A stretch of 64,000 nt of DNA from an uncultured Desulfobulbus sp. (GTDB lineage Bacteria; Desulfobacterota; Desulfobulbia; Desulfobulbales; Desulfobulbaceae), in contig NZ_OY760916.1 in assembly GCF_963664075.1 (NCBI RefSeq), positions 4,498,710 to 4,562,709 of the forward strand, given 5' to 3'. A program made the translations under genes and the position numbers. The notes under the pieces are model-generated. The model was not told where the DNA came from. It made no database searches and saw nothing but the letters and a program-made list of their open reading frames with translations. Positions within the stretch are counted from its first letter, which is position 1; the number at the start of each line of letters is the position of its first letter. This document shows, piece after piece, positions 7,936 through 16,648 of the stretch.

Positions 7936-9143
7936 TTGTCGCCTGTGATAAGGGTTATGGGGTTAAATGTTTGGGGTTCGCTGTCCGCAGACGAGCTGCG
8001 CGTCACCGCCAGGGTACTGGTTGCGACCTTCAGGCCCAGCTGCTCAAGGCACAGCAGGGCGGTGGTTCGGGTCTGTTCAAGCACTGCGTTGATAACGATG
8101 CGGCCACCGACGGGAAGGCGCTCAACCGCTGCCTCGATAATGGCGGGGAGCCGTTTACCGCTGCCACCGATAAAGATGCGATCCGGCCTGGGGAGATCGA
8201 CGATTGCCTCGGGGGCCTCACCACTGACAAGATGCATGGTGTAGGTGCCAAAGGTGCGAATATTTGCCCGAATATTGGCCTGCTCCTCTGGCTTTTTCTC
8301 GATGGTATAGATCGAGAGCTCTGGACAGAGCCGGGCGGCTTCCAGGGAGACCGAACCCGAGCCACCTCCAATATCCCAGAGGACTCCCTCGGGCGGCAGG
8401 CGCAGCGTGTGCAGGGTGGCAGCCCTGACTTCACTTTTGGTGATCAGGCCTCGAGAGTGTTGGATTTCCTCTTCAGTGAGGCCAAAGGCAAAATCGCGTC
8501 GAATGGGAAAGCTCTGCTCCATGAGCATCATGTTCAACGGGGCAAACTGTTTCCCGGCAATTTCAGCCAGACTTCCCTGGGTAAGATGTTCCTCAGAAAG
8601 GCCTAAGTTTTCGGCCACCCGCAGGGTAATGGCGCCGATACGCTCCTGATCATCACAGGCCTCCAGAGTCGCAAGAATACTGGCCGCAATGGAGTCGGGG
8701 GTGTTTTTGTTATCGGTGAAGAGCATCACTCGTTGGTGTTGGAGCAGGCGGCCGGGAATATCCTGGAGGGTGCGTCCATGCAGGCTGATAATGGTGAGAT
8801 CGTCCCAGGTGGTACGAAAGCGGGCGCAGGCAAGCTGGACCGCTGAGAGTGCCGGGTGGATACGAATGCGTTCCGAGCCAAATTCTCGTATCAATGTGCG
8901 GCCAATGCCATAAAAGAGGGGATCTCCGCTGGCCAGCAGGGCCACATCCCCCCCTTGGAGGGCCTCGGCCAGTTTAGGGATCATCTCGGCCACCGGGGAG
9001 ATGTCCAGCATCGGACAGTTCAGTCCATTGACTAGAGGCTGGTGCCGTTTAGAGAGGATGACCGCTGAGCAGCGGCGCAGGATTGGCCACTGTTCAGCCG
9101 TGAGTGACTGGCCACTGACTCCTATGAGTTCAATGCGTGACAT
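7932..9143 (-). CDS. cbiET: CbiE-CbiT fusion: cobalt-precorrin-7/6B methyltransferase and decarboxylase
   Basis: A 403-residue fusion comparable to CobL. Residues 1-200 are the CbiE C5-methylase (LLASGDPLFYGIGRTLIREF, IISLHGRTLQDIPGRLLQHQ, LTDNKNTPDSIA type). Residues about 215-403 are the CbiT C15-methylase/decarboxylase with a Rossmann SAM site (GVLWDIGGGSGSVSLEAARL, PDRIFIGGSGKRLPAIIEAA). The start lies 14 bp inside cbiD. Fusion of E and T is common in bacteria. Confidence 0.92.
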   Translation of the reverse strand: MSRIELIGVSGQSLTAEQWPILRRCSAVILSKRHQPLVNGLNCPMLDISPVAEMIPKLAEALQGGDVALLASGDPLFYGIGRTLIREFGSERIRIHPALSAVQLACARFRTTWDDLTIISLHGRTLQDIPGRLLQHQRVMLFTDNKNTPDSIAASILATLEACDDQERIGAITLRVAENLGLSEEHLTQGSLAEIAGKQFAPLNMMLMEQSFPIRRDFAFGLTEEEIQHSRGLITKSEVRAATLHTLRLPPEGVLWDIGGGSGSVSLEAARLCPELSIYTIEKKPEEQANIRANIRTFGTYTMHLVSGEAPEAIVDLPRPDRIFIGGSGKRLPAIIEAAVERLPVGGRIVINAVLEQTRTTALLCLEQLGLKVATSTLAVTRSSSADSEPQTFNPITLITGDK

Positions 9144-10218
9144 GGACCACTCCCTCTTCAGAGCTCACAAGATACACGGTGACAGGGAGTCCGGACCACT
9201 GTTCGGCCTGGTCTTTTGCCCGTTGGCTCACTGCCGTGATGAGGTCGTTTCGTTTCATTGTATGGAGATAATCATAGATTTCACGGGCAGTATTGGCCGT
9301 GTGGAGTTTTTTGCTTGTTTCTGCGTCCAGTCCCAGAGATTCGAGTAAATCAGCCGCATGATGGGTCTCGAGTGCGCCATTTCGGACATGGGTCTGTGGG
9401 ACACCTAGGGCAGCTTTGACCAGTTTTGCCCACATTTCGGCCAAATGGATTTTCTGAAAGCCATGGCGGCCCGCAGCCTCCAGGGCGTACTTGAGATAAT
9501 CCCCCATCATCACCTGGGATTCCTCGGCAAGCCCCAGATAGCTCTGGACAGCCGCCTCGGAGGTGCGGCCGGTGGCAAGAATGACTTCATTCAAGCCAGC
9601 GGCCCGCGCGACCTGCATGGATGCGTCAATGGTGTCTGTCCAGGCCTTGGCCGAGATGGGGCGGACAATGCCGGTGGTCCCCAGGATAGAGATGCCGCCT
9701 AGAACACCCAGACGACGGTTGAGCGTTTTTTCCGCCAGGATTTCACCGTCGCGGACAAAGATCTGCACTTCAAGCGGGCCAGGGTGCTGGGAACATTCCT
9801 GGAGCGCCTCGGTAACGGCTTCGAGGATCATTGTGCGGGGGACCGGGTTGATTGCCGGTTCCCCTACTGCAATAGGCAGGCCAGGTTTGGTCACGCGGCC
9901 CACTCCTGGGCCGTTGATCAGGTGTATGCGCTCTGAGCTCTGGTTCTCATTCCAGCGGACCTGCGCCCCAATTTCAGCCCCATTGGTCACGTCCGGATCA
10001 TCGCCCGCGTCCTTGACCACGGTGGCCATGGCACCGCCGTCCTCTGTGCGCTGAAGGCGGCAGAGTGCAAAGCTGTGGCGGGATGCATCGGGAAAGGGGA
10101 TCTCGATCGACTCGTCCTGGTGGCCGAGCAGGCAGCGCACCGCCGCCTTGGCCGCAGCCGCAGCACAGGCACCGGTGGTATAGCCGCTGCGCAGCGGTTT
10201 GTTCCGTGGAGGTGCCAT
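9130..10218 (-). CDS. cbiD: cobalt-precorrin-5B C1-methyltransferase
   Basis: A 362-residue CbiD, the C1-methylase of the anaerobic route. The N-terminal KPLRSGYTTGACAAAAAKAA is the family signature; HLINGPGVGRVTKPGL, GGISILGTTGIVRPISAKAW and GDYLKYALEAAGRHGFQKI follow. I use the ATG at 10218, because the longer open frame to 10359 runs through cbiC in another frame and lacks similarity. The start lies 7 nt after the cbiC stop. Confidence 0.92.
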   Translation of the reverse strand: MAPPRNKPLRSGYTTGACAAAAAKAAVRCLLGHQDESIEIPFPDASRHSFALCRLQRTEDGGAMATVVKDAGDDPDVTNGAEIGAQVRWNENQSSERIHLINGPGVGRVTKPGLPIAVGEPAINPVPRTMILEAVTEALQECSQHPGPLEVQIFVRDGEILAEKTLNRRLGVLGGISILGTTGIVRPISAKAWTDTIDASMQVARAAGLNEVILATGRTSEAAVQSYLGLAEESQVMMGDYLKYALEAAGRHGFQKIHLAEMWAKLVKAALGVPQTHVRNGALETHHAADLLESLGLDAETSKKLHTANTAREIYDYLHTMKRNDLITAVSQRAKDQAEQWSGLPVTVYLVSSEEGVVHVTH

Positions 10219-10225
10219 GATTTTT

Positions 10226-10846
10226 TCAGACCAGGCGCAGCAGGGCGTTGACCATGGCCACCGCCACCGGGGTGCCCCCTTTGCGGCCAAGGGCGGTGAT
10301 ATAGGGAAAGTCCTTTTCCACCAGGATATCCTTGGATTCTGCTGCATTGACAAAGCCAACCGGCACGCCGATCACCAGGTCCGGTGCGAACGTCCCCTGC
10401 TCAATGAGCTCCATCACCTTGAGCAGGGCTGTGGGCGCATTGCCCACGGCGACAATGCCGATATTGTCGTTGACGCTTAAGGCCATGGCCGCATCGGAGC
10501 GGGTGGTTCCCTCTGCCTTGGCTTTGGCAACGGTTTCTTCGTCGGCCACCTTGCAGATGACCTTGCCGCCAAATTTGGCGAGTAGGCCTTTGGAGATACC
10601 GCTTTTCCCCATGTTGACGTCGATGAGGATATTCTTGCCGCTTGTGAGTGCAGAGAGGCCGGCTTCTATGGCCTTGGGGTGAAAGCGAATGTTCTCAGCA
10701 AAGCTGAAGTCGCCGGTGGCATGAATGGAGCGACGTACCACGGCAAACTCTTCCGGGGAAAAATTAGTGGGGCCGAGTTCGCGCTCGATGATACGAAAAC
10801 TCTCTGCTTCGATTTCTTGGGGTGCGATCTGTTGCAGGGTAACCAT
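10226..10846 (-). CDS. cbiC: precorrin-8X / cobalt-precorrin-8 methylmutase
   Basis: A 206-residue CbiC, which moves the methyl group from C11 to C12. Seen are IEAESFRIIERELG, VVRRSIHATGDFSFAENI (with the catalytic histidine in IHATGD), NILIDVNMGKSGI, VGNAPTALLKVMELI and IGVPVGFVNAAESKD. The ATG at 10846 opens exactly where CbiC homology begins; the longer frame upstream is a shadow of cbiA. Confidence 0.94.
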   Translation of the reverse strand: MVTLQQIAPQEIEAESFRIIERELGPTNFSPEEFAVVRRSIHATGDFSFAENIRFHPKAIEAGLSALTSGKNILIDVNMGKSGISKGLLAKFGGKVICKVADEETVAKAKAEGTTRSDAAMALSVNDNIGIVAVGNAPTALLKVMELIEQGTFAPDLVIGVPVGFVNAAESKDILVEKDFPYITALGRKGGTPVAVAMVNALLRLV

Positions 10847-10854
10847 AGGTATTC

Positions 10855-12198
10855 TCAAGAGTGTTGACGGCAGGCCTGGGCAAAGCGGGCTGCAGCCTGC
10901 GGCGTGCGCCCCCAGTGCAGATGGATGTAACCTGCCAGAGTATTGTTGACTAGAAAACCCTCTCCACGCCCATCGGCCAAGTGGTAGGCAACTGGGGGAG
11001 GCGCCCCTTCCTCGATGGTGGAGTAGTGAAATTCGTGGCCATGCAGCACCGTGCCCCGGGGAGCAAGGAGGCAATCGGTCTCAACCATGGGCTGACGGTA
11101 GCCCAGGCTACGCAGTCTTGGTTGCATGCGTGCGCTGAACGGGTAGAGCCCCACCATGGGAAATTGTACCCCCTCCTGGTCGGTGATCGCCTGGCAGAGG
11201 TACATGAATCCACCGCACTCGGCATACACCGGATGGCCAGCCTGGGCAAAGGCGAGAATCTCTGTGCGCAGCCGCTGGTTGTGACTGATGGTGGCCGCAT
11301 GCAGTTCCGGATAGCCACCGCCAAGATACAATCCCTGAAGATTCGTCGGTAAGCCCGCATCTTCCAGGGGGCTGAAAAAGATGAGCTCCGCCCCTGCGTC
11401 TCTGAGCAGGTCCAGGTTGTCTTCATAGTAAAAACAGAAGGCCGCATCCCGGGCCACGCCAATGCGGACAGGCGCGCCCGCTTCGACAAGGGGAGCAATG
11501 GGGGCGGATTCCATGGTTGTCGGGCGTTGTCGGGCGATCCCCAGCATGCGCTCCAGGTCAAGATGCCCCTCGATCAGACTGACTAACTCCTCAAGCCCCT
11601 CACCTTTGAGCGGGTGTTCTTCCCCCATATGCAAGCCAAGGTGCCGGGAGGGGATGGAGACCGCCTCATTGCGGGGCAGAAAGCCAAGGACTGGAACCTC
11701 GCAAAAGGTTTCAATGGCATCGGCGATCATCTGGCGGTGTTTGGCCGAGCCCACCCGGTTACAGATGACACCGGCCAGGCGCAGGCTGGGATCCAGCGTA
11801 GCAAATCCATGGGCAACCGCAGCAACACTTTCTGCCGCAGAGCGGACATCAATCACAAGAAAGACAGGAAGGTCAAGTGTCTTTGCCAGGTGGGCGGCCG
11901 AGCCTTCACCACCGTCGAAGAGCCCCATGACCCCTTCAACCACCGCACAGTCGCAACCAGCGCCATTTTTTCTAAAGCTGCGGCGGACAAAGTCAGCGCC
12001 GCACATGCGCACATCCAGGTTGCGGGAGATACGCCCGGTCACCATCTGGTGGAGGCTGGGATCGATGAAATCCGGGCCGCACTTAAAGGGCTGGACCGCA
12101 AGCCCTCGACGCGCCAGGGCCGCCATCACGCCCAGGGTCAGGGTGGTCTTGCCGCAACCCGAGTGGGTCCCGGCGATGAGCAGGGCAGGAAAGCTCAT
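10855..12198 (-). CDS. cbiA: cobyrinate a,c-diamide synthase
   Basis: A 447-residue glutamine-dependent amidase. The N-terminal DTBS-like ATPase has IAGTHSGCGKTTLTLGVMAA and VEGVMGLFDG. The C-terminal class-I glutaminase has the GGGYPELHA region and the nucleophile segment VYAECGGFMYLC, plus FHYSTIEEG and YIHLHWG. It overlaps the binding-protein gene upstream by ATGA and is followed closely by cbiC. Length is normal. Confidence 0.94.
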   Translation of the reverse strand: MSFPALLIAGTHSGCGKTTLTLGVMAALARRGLAVQPFKCGPDFIDPSLHQMVTGRISRNLDVRMCGADFVRRSFRKNGAGCDCAVVEGVMGLFDGGEGSAAHLAKTLDLPVFLVIDVRSAAESVAAVAHGFATLDPSLRLAGVICNRVGSAKHRQMIADAIETFCEVPVLGFLPRNEAVSIPSRHLGLHMGEEHPLKGEGLEELVSLIEGHLDLERMLGIARQRPTTMESAPIAPLVEAGAPVRIGVARDAAFCFYYEDNLDLLRDAGAELIFFSPLEDAGLPTNLQGLYLGGGYPELHAATISHNQRLRTEILAFAQAGHPVYAECGGFMYLCQAITDQEGVQFPMVGLYPFSARMQPRLRSLGYRQPMVETDCLLAPRGTVLHGHEFHYSTIEEGAPPPVAYHLADGRGEGFLVNNTLAGYIHLHWGRTPQAAARFAQACRQHS

Positions 12199-13127
12199 AG
12201 GCGTATAATCCCCTTCTGGGCATAGTCGGGATAGAGCAGCGACTTGACAAAAGCGATACCGTCAAGCAGCTCCAGGGTGGGGCGGGAAACCATCTCCTCG
12301 GCAACCAGAAATACCTGGCCATCTCGGACCGCCTTGATTACGGAGAATCCCGGTTCGTGCATGATGTCATCCACGCTGACCGGGTTCATCCGACCGGTCT
12401 GGGCCAGATAGAGGTCAATTGTATCGGCCTTGGCGAGGATGCGTTCTTTGCCGTAAGCCGCGATATTGGTCTGGCGCATGCGGTCGGCGTCGGTGGCCAC
12501 GTTGACCCCTCCGGCAGACTCCAACACAAAGATGGCCATGGAGGTGGGGGCAAAGGTTTTCATCTGACGGTGAATCGACTCAAAATAGACACGCTTGCGC
12601 TGGTTGTCGGGAACCAGGCGAAGCTGGCCTTTAATCGCGCTCAACCGATCGGTAAAGGTTGTGATCATGCCCTCGGCCTGTTCTTCATGGCCGCTTAGGC
12701 TGCCCAGGTCCCGCCAGTACTGGTAGAGTTCAGCCGCCTTTGTGGGCTGGAGGGAGACCACGCGCACGTTGTGGCGCTCTAAAATACGTACCAGGTTCGG
12801 GTAGGCCCGGCTGATCATGGGGCGAATCAGCACCAGGTCGGGAGCGAGTGCCAGAAGACGTTCCGGATCATCCTGAAAACGGACCTTGGGGCAACCCGGC
12901 AACTGATGATCGCTGGGGCTGCAACCGACGATCTCTTTTTGCACCCCCATCTGCAGCAGGTTGGTGGTATGCGCCGAGTAGAGCGAGATGATACGTTTGA
13001 ACGGTTTGTTAAAGACAATGGTCTTGTTTTCACTGTCTGTGATGGTGGCGGCTGTGGCTGTTGTGGCAACCAGCAGCAGGGCTGAAATCAACAATGATGC
13101 AAGAGATGAATGACGCATAGTGGGCAT
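12195..13127 (-). CDS. periplasmic corrinoid/metal-chelate binding protein (BtuF/FecB type)
   Basis: A 310-residue solute-binding protein. A signal peptide covers about residues 8-27 (LASLLISALLLVATTATA). The helical-backbone fold of the BtuF/TroA-like family is shown by KRIISLYSAHTTNLLQMG, LLALAPDLVLIRPMI and YFESIHRQMKTFAPTS. Its place between cbiA and the ABC ATPase inside a cobalamin operon suggests uptake of corrinoid, or possibly of a cobalt or iron chelate. Two starts are possible (13127 or 13118); neither has a strong ribosome site. Confidence 0.85.
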   Translation of the reverse strand: MPTMRHSSLASLLISALLLVATTATAATITDSENKTIVFNKPFKRIISLYSAHTTNLLQMGVQKEIVGCSPSDHQLPGCPKVRFQDDPERLLALAPDLVLIRPMISRAYPNLVRILERHNVRVVSLQPTKAAELYQYWRDLGSLSGHEEQAEGMITTFTDRLSAIKGQLRLVPDNQRKRVYFESIHRQMKTFAPTSMAIFVLESAGGVNVATDADRMRQTNIAAYGKERILAKADTIDLYLAQTGRMNPVSVDDIMHEPGFSVIKAVRDGQVFLVAEEMVSRPTLELLDGIAFVKSLLYPDYAQKGIIRL

Positions 13128-13130
13128 TGA

Positions 13131-13946
13131 TTATGGGGTCATGGGCAGACGAAAACTGACCTGCCGACAGTTGGTAAAGGAATTGGGCCGGACTTCGGCT
13201 TCGACGCCGTAGACCGTTTTGATGTTTTCTGAGGTCAGTACCTCTTCAGTGGGCCCCTGGCAGATGATCCGGCCCTTTTTCAAAAAGATCAGTTGATCAC
13301 AGAAAAACGAGGCCAGGTTCAGGTCGTGCATCACCGCCACCACCTGCAGGTCCTGCTGTTCAAAGCGGGAACGGATCAGATGCAGGATCTCCAGGCTGTG
13401 ATGAATATCCAGGTTAGAGGTGGCCTCATCGAGCAAAAGGACCTTGGGCTTCTGGGCAAGTGCCCGGGCCACGGCCACGCGTTGTTTTTCTCCACCGGAG
13501 AGGCGGGTAACCGGACGCTCGGCCAAATGACTGATCCCTGTCACCCGCAGGGCCTCGTCGATGAGTTCCTGTTCGTTCTCAGTAGGGGCCGCGAAGCGAT
13601 GGAGATGCGGGTGCAGCCCCATCTCCACCACCTCCCGAACCGGATAGCCGAAACGCACGGTGAATTCTTGGGGAACCAGGGCCAGTCGTTGGGCCAGTTC
13701 TTTTTTGGGCCAGGCTGGAAGTGACCTGCCCAAAAACTCTATTGTCCCGCTGCCGGGCTGGAGCAGCCCGCCCATCAGGTCGAGTAGGGTGGTTTTGCCG
13801 CTGCCGTTGGGGCCCAAGATACCGTAACTTTGGCCCCGTCTGAGCTCCAGGTTGATCGTCTCCAGTACGGGCGTACCATTGTAGCCGAATTGGACATCAG
13901 CAAGCCGCCAGAGAATATCCTGATGTTCAGAAGTCACTCTTGCCAT
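13131..13946 (-). CDS. ABC transporter ATPase (BtuD/FecE type)
   Basis: A 271-residue ATPase with Walker A GILGPNGSGKTTLLDLMGG, Q-loop LALVPQEFTVRFGYPVREVV, signature RLSGGEKQRVAVARALAQ, Walker B VLLLDEATSNLD and switch histidine VVAVMHDLNLAS. This is the FecCDE/BtuCD family. The start overlaps the permease gene by 20 bp. It powers the transporter formed with its two neighbours. Confidence 0.93.
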   Translation of the reverse strand: MARVTSEHQDILWRLADVQFGYNGTPVLETINLELRRGQSYGILGPNGSGKTTLLDLMGGLLQPGSGTIEFLGRSLPAWPKKELAQRLALVPQEFTVRFGYPVREVVEMGLHPHLHRFAAPTENEQELIDEALRVTGISHLAERPVTRLSGGEKQRVAVARALAQKPKVLLLDEATSNLDIHHSLEILHLIRSRFEQQDLQVVAVMHDLNLASFFCDQLIFLKKGRIICQGPTEEVLTSENIKTVYGVEAEVRPNSFTNCRQVSFRLPMTP

Positions 13947-14967
13947 CCTGTTGCCTTTTTTTAAAAAGGATGCAGAAAAAAGGGCCCCCCAGGAGGGCGG
14001 TTAAAACCCCGATGGGCACCTCGACCGGCAGGATCGCCCGGGTCAGGGTATCGGCGATCAGCAGCAGGAGGCCGCCGGTAAAAAAAGAAAGCGGAATCAG
14101 GAGACGGTTATCAGGTCCCACCATGTGGCGCAGCATATGGGGGACGATCAGGCCAACAAAACCGATGATGCCTGAAACCGAGACCGCAAGGGCGGTCATC
14201 AGGGTGGAGACCGTGAGTAAAATTGTGCGCAAGCGGACCGTGTTGATCCCAAGCGAGGTGGCGGCGCGGTCACCGGTTGCCATGATATTGAGGTCCCGAC
14301 TGTAATACACCCCCACCAGGGTGCCGAAAAGCCCGGTCGGAACCAACAGGGCCAGACTGGACCAGGAAGAGCCTGCCAGGCTGCCCATGAGCCAGAAGAT
14401 AATCAGGCCGACCTGCTCATCGGCCAGAAATTTGAGAAAGCCAATGGCCGCCGAGAGGATCGCCGAGACAATGACCCCAGCCAGAATGAGGCTTGTGGAG
14501 GAGAGGCTTCTGTCTCCTGCGGCCAGATAGAGGACCATCCCCAGCGTTGCCGCTCCCCCCAAAAAGGCGAAGACCGGTATGGAGGCCCCGGTGGGCAGGC
14601 TGAGCCCAAATATCTGGAGCACAATCACCAGAGAGGCGCCAAAGGCTGCCCCGGTGGAGATGCCCAGAGTGTAGGAATCGGCCAGGGGGTTGAGTAAAAT
14701 AGCCTGAAAGATTGCACCGCTCACGCCAAGCAGGCCGCCCACCAGAACCGAGCAGAGAATCCGGGGCAGGCGCACATCCGCCACCACTGTCGCCGCGACG
14801 GCCTCGATTCCCTGGGGCTGGGCCTGGCCAATGAGTTTGGCCCAGATGATAGTGAAGACATCAGGGATGGAGACATGAAGAAAGCCAAGCGTTGCCGAGA
14901 GCGCTATGGCAAAGACCAGGGCCGCAAGCAGGGGCAGAAAAAATATATGGCGGCGATCAAATGACAT
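13927..14967 (-). CDS. ABC transporter permease (BtuC/FecD type)
   Basis: A 346-residue integral membrane protein with about ten hydrophobic segments. Family signatures include RLPRILCSVLVGGLLGVSGA, NPLADSYTLGISTGAAFGAS, VSGIIGFVGLIVPHMLRHMV (the coupling region) and EVPIGVLTALLGGPFFCILF. The start codon overlaps the cbiK stop as TAATG. It is the membrane channel for the transporter inserted within the cobalamin operon. Confidence 0.92.
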   Translation of the reverse strand: MSFDRRHIFFLPLLAALVFAIALSATLGFLHVSIPDVFTIIWAKLIGQAQPQGIEAVAATVVADVRLPRILCSVLVGGLLGVSGAIFQAILLNPLADSYTLGISTGAAFGASLVIVLQIFGLSLPTGASIPVFAFLGGAATLGMVLYLAAGDRSLSSTSLILAGVIVSAILSAAIGFLKFLADEQVGLIIFWLMGSLAGSSWSSLALLVPTGLFGTLVGVYYSRDLNIMATGDRAATSLGINTVRLRTILLTVSTLMTALAVSVSGIIGFVGLIVPHMLRHMVGPDNRLLIPLSFFTGGLLLLIADTLTRAILPVEVPIGVLTALLGGPFFCILFKKRQQDGKSDF

Positions 14968-15863
14968 TAATGGAGCTCCATTCCCGCCTCGGTGGCCGCC
15001 TGGGAAAGATGTTCGACAAAGATTGAGGCGACCTGGGGACCAAGTCCCTTGACCTCGGCTGCGACAGTGAATCCCTCTGCCTCCAGGATAGATTGCCAGG
15101 AGTCCTCATCATCCCCGACCAAGTCATTGATTGCGTGGTCACCGGCAACGATGAGAAAGGGCTTGAGCAGCACCCGGTTGATCTTATGCTGGCGCAAACT
15201 CTCGATCACCTCATCCAGGCTGGGGAAACCTTCCACCGTGCCGATCAGGGTGAGCACTTCGGGGTAGAGCTTGCGCATCTGGGCGGCAAACTCCAGGTAC
15301 AACCCACCCGAGGGGAAATGATGGTTGCCGTGGCCCATGTAGACCAGGGCCGCATTCTGGCTCTGGGCCAGCGCCGCGTCTGCTGCCAGCGCCTCCGCTG
15401 TCCGGCAGATATCATCGGCATAACTGTGTTTGAGACTGTAGGTGCCCAGCAGGGGGCGGCCAAGAGCGATGGCCTGAAAGGGCTGCCAGCGGGGCTTCAT
15501 GGTGCGGATGGAGGCAAGGCTGCGTACGTACGCACCCAGATCATGAAACTCTTCGGCGGGAGCAATGTGGGTCGGCTGGACGACCTGGGCAAGGTAGCCC
15601 CGATCCTGGAGATTGGCTATGGTGGCAAGGATGCCCTGGACCTGGAGAATTTCTTCGGGAATATCGGGATGGGCTTTGAGGTACTCGGGATCAGCCGCCC
15701 GCTTGTGCCATTTGCGCCGAATCTGGTTGGAGGTAAAGGCGATCTTGATCGGGGTTTTAGGGTAGGCTGTTTGGACTGCCGCGTGGATCGCCAGCAGATC
15801 CTGCAGTGCCGATTCGACGGTTGTGCCAAACATGGCCAAAACTATTGCCTCGTTGTGTTGCAC
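14967..15863 (-). CDS. cbiK: sirohydrochlorin cobaltochelatase, CbiK type
   Basis: A 298-residue chelatase that inserts cobalt into sirohydrochlorin, the entry step of the anaerobic pathway. Metal/active-site histidines are in VYMGHGNHHFPSGGLY and KPFLIVAGDHAINDLVGDDE; THIAPAEEFHDL is also typical. I start at the GTG at 15863, which has GGAGG six bases upstream; the ATG at 15974 lies inside the leader terminator and cannot be the start. So the protein has no signal peptide, unlike periplasmic CbiK forms known in Desulfovibrio. First gene of the operon. Confidence 0.9.
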   Translation of the reverse strand: MQHNEAIVLAMFGTTVESALQDLLAIHAAVQTAYPKTPIKIAFTSNQIRRKWHKRAADPEYLKAHPDIPEEILQVQGILATIANLQDRGYLAQVVQPTHIAPAEEFHDLGAYVRSLASIRTMKPRWQPFQAIALGRPLLGTYSLKHSYADDICRTAEALAADAALAQSQNAALVYMGHGNHHFPSGGLYLEFAAQMRKLYPEVLTLIGTVEGFPSLDEVIESLRQHKINRVLLKPFLIVAGDHAINDLVGDDEDSWQSILEAEGFTVAAEVKGLGPQVASIFVEHLSQAATEAGMELH

Positions 15864-15949
15864 CTGGTGCCTCCAGTGAGTGAGATGGGGGATTGCATGC
15901 TGCGGTGCGGTACCGAAACCGCCCGCCTTGACCCTGCTGACCCGCGAAC

Positions 15950-15982
15950 AAAAAAAATCCCGGATCATGATCATGATCCAGG
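15950..15982 (-). terminator. intrinsic terminator of the cobalamin riboswitch
   Basis: On the minus strand a near-palindromic stem (CCTGGATCATG paired with ATCATGATCCGGG) is followed by a run of eight T. It sits between the riboswitch aptamer and cbiK and is the likely expression platform: cobalamin binding would favour this stop. Confidence 0.85.
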
Positions 15983-16049
15983 ATGTCCCTTGTTTGCCAC
16001 TGGAATCTCTTCCTGATTAAGTTGCCGTACTTAGATCAGGTTCTGTGTT

Positions 16050-16350
16050 CAGGCAGGTCTTCTGACTCCCGGTTCAACCTCGTCCCACGCCTTCCCGTAC
16101 AAAACAGTGGCAATCTTGAGGGAATCATGAATAATTGCTTTTTCTGCCAATCTCAGCGTCATGCTTAAAATTTTTTCCTCGGAATATTAAACATATGCCT
16201 GCGGAAAAATTTTTCGCAATCCTTGACCTTGATTGAAAAATCTAATTATTCAAGATGCCCCGAGTGGAATTTGTCCCCGGCTACAGCGGTGGGCCCGTTC
16301 CGGCTTCTAACCGGATTCCCTTTTCATCCGAATCAACGGACACCTAAACG
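16050..16350 (-). promoter_or_regulatory. cobalamin riboswitch upstream of cbiK
   Basis: Read on the minus strand, the conserved blocks appear in order: an upstream GGTG-type block near 16345, GGGAATCCGGTTAGAAGCC, CGGGCCCACCGCTGTAGC, a variable arm, the B12 box GCCACTG (16105-16111), GGGAAGGCGTGGGACGAGG and the terminal AGACCTGCC (near 16058). It precedes a terminator and the cbi operon. The variable arm is enlarged by a dispersed repeat (16113-16256). Confidence 0.93.
16113..16256 (-). repeat. dispersed repeat, copy A, inside the riboswitch variable arm
   Basis: This 144-bp segment starts ATCTTGAATAATTAGA and ends TCAAGAT on the minus strand, giving short terminal inverted repeats (TCTTGA/TCAAGA). 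It shares the blocks CAATCAAG, AAAATTTT, TATG, AAAATTTT, TGACG and AGAAAAAGCAATT, in the same order, with copy B at 20307-20455. Two AAAATTTT-type tracts flank a short internal stem. It looks like a non-coding, MITE-like dispersed element. Confidence 0.75.
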
Positions 16351-16465
16351 ATTGTGCGGCGACATCGTACCTGCCGTTTTGTGCGAAGTCAAGCCGCGAT
16401 TCATTGCAGTCCAGGAAAACCAGGCCGCATACGGAGATGAGGAAGAGAGAAGGGGGAAAAGTTGG

Positions 16466-16578
16466 GTAGGGTGGGCACGTTTTGTTGTGCCCACCGGAAG
16501 GGCTGTCTATCTTTACGAGTTCAATCAAGCGTATATCAATGAACCGGTGGGCAGGAAACAACCCTCTGCCCACCCTAC
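16466..16578. repeat. palindromic repeat pair (GTAGGGTGGGCA family)
   Basis: A 113-bp unit bounded by the perfect inverted repeat GTAGGGTGGGCA ... TGCCCACCCTAC, with inner GTGCCCACCGG and CCGGTGGGCAGG arms. The layout is that of two head-to-head REP-like sequences. A RAYT transposase remnant is present at about 30 kb, but no link between the two is shown. No gene is seen in 16351-16648. Confidence 0.8.
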
Positions 16579-16648
16579 AAAAGCGCATCGCCTGTATCTG
16601 ATTCTGGGTTGCGTCGTTAGCTCTTCCCCGCTGTCACTGATTCAGGTT

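Noticed and set aside
15864-15974. Longer CbiK start at ATG 15974
   Set aside because: That frame would begin inside the riboswitch terminator; the GTG at 15863 has a strong ribosome site and matches the family start.
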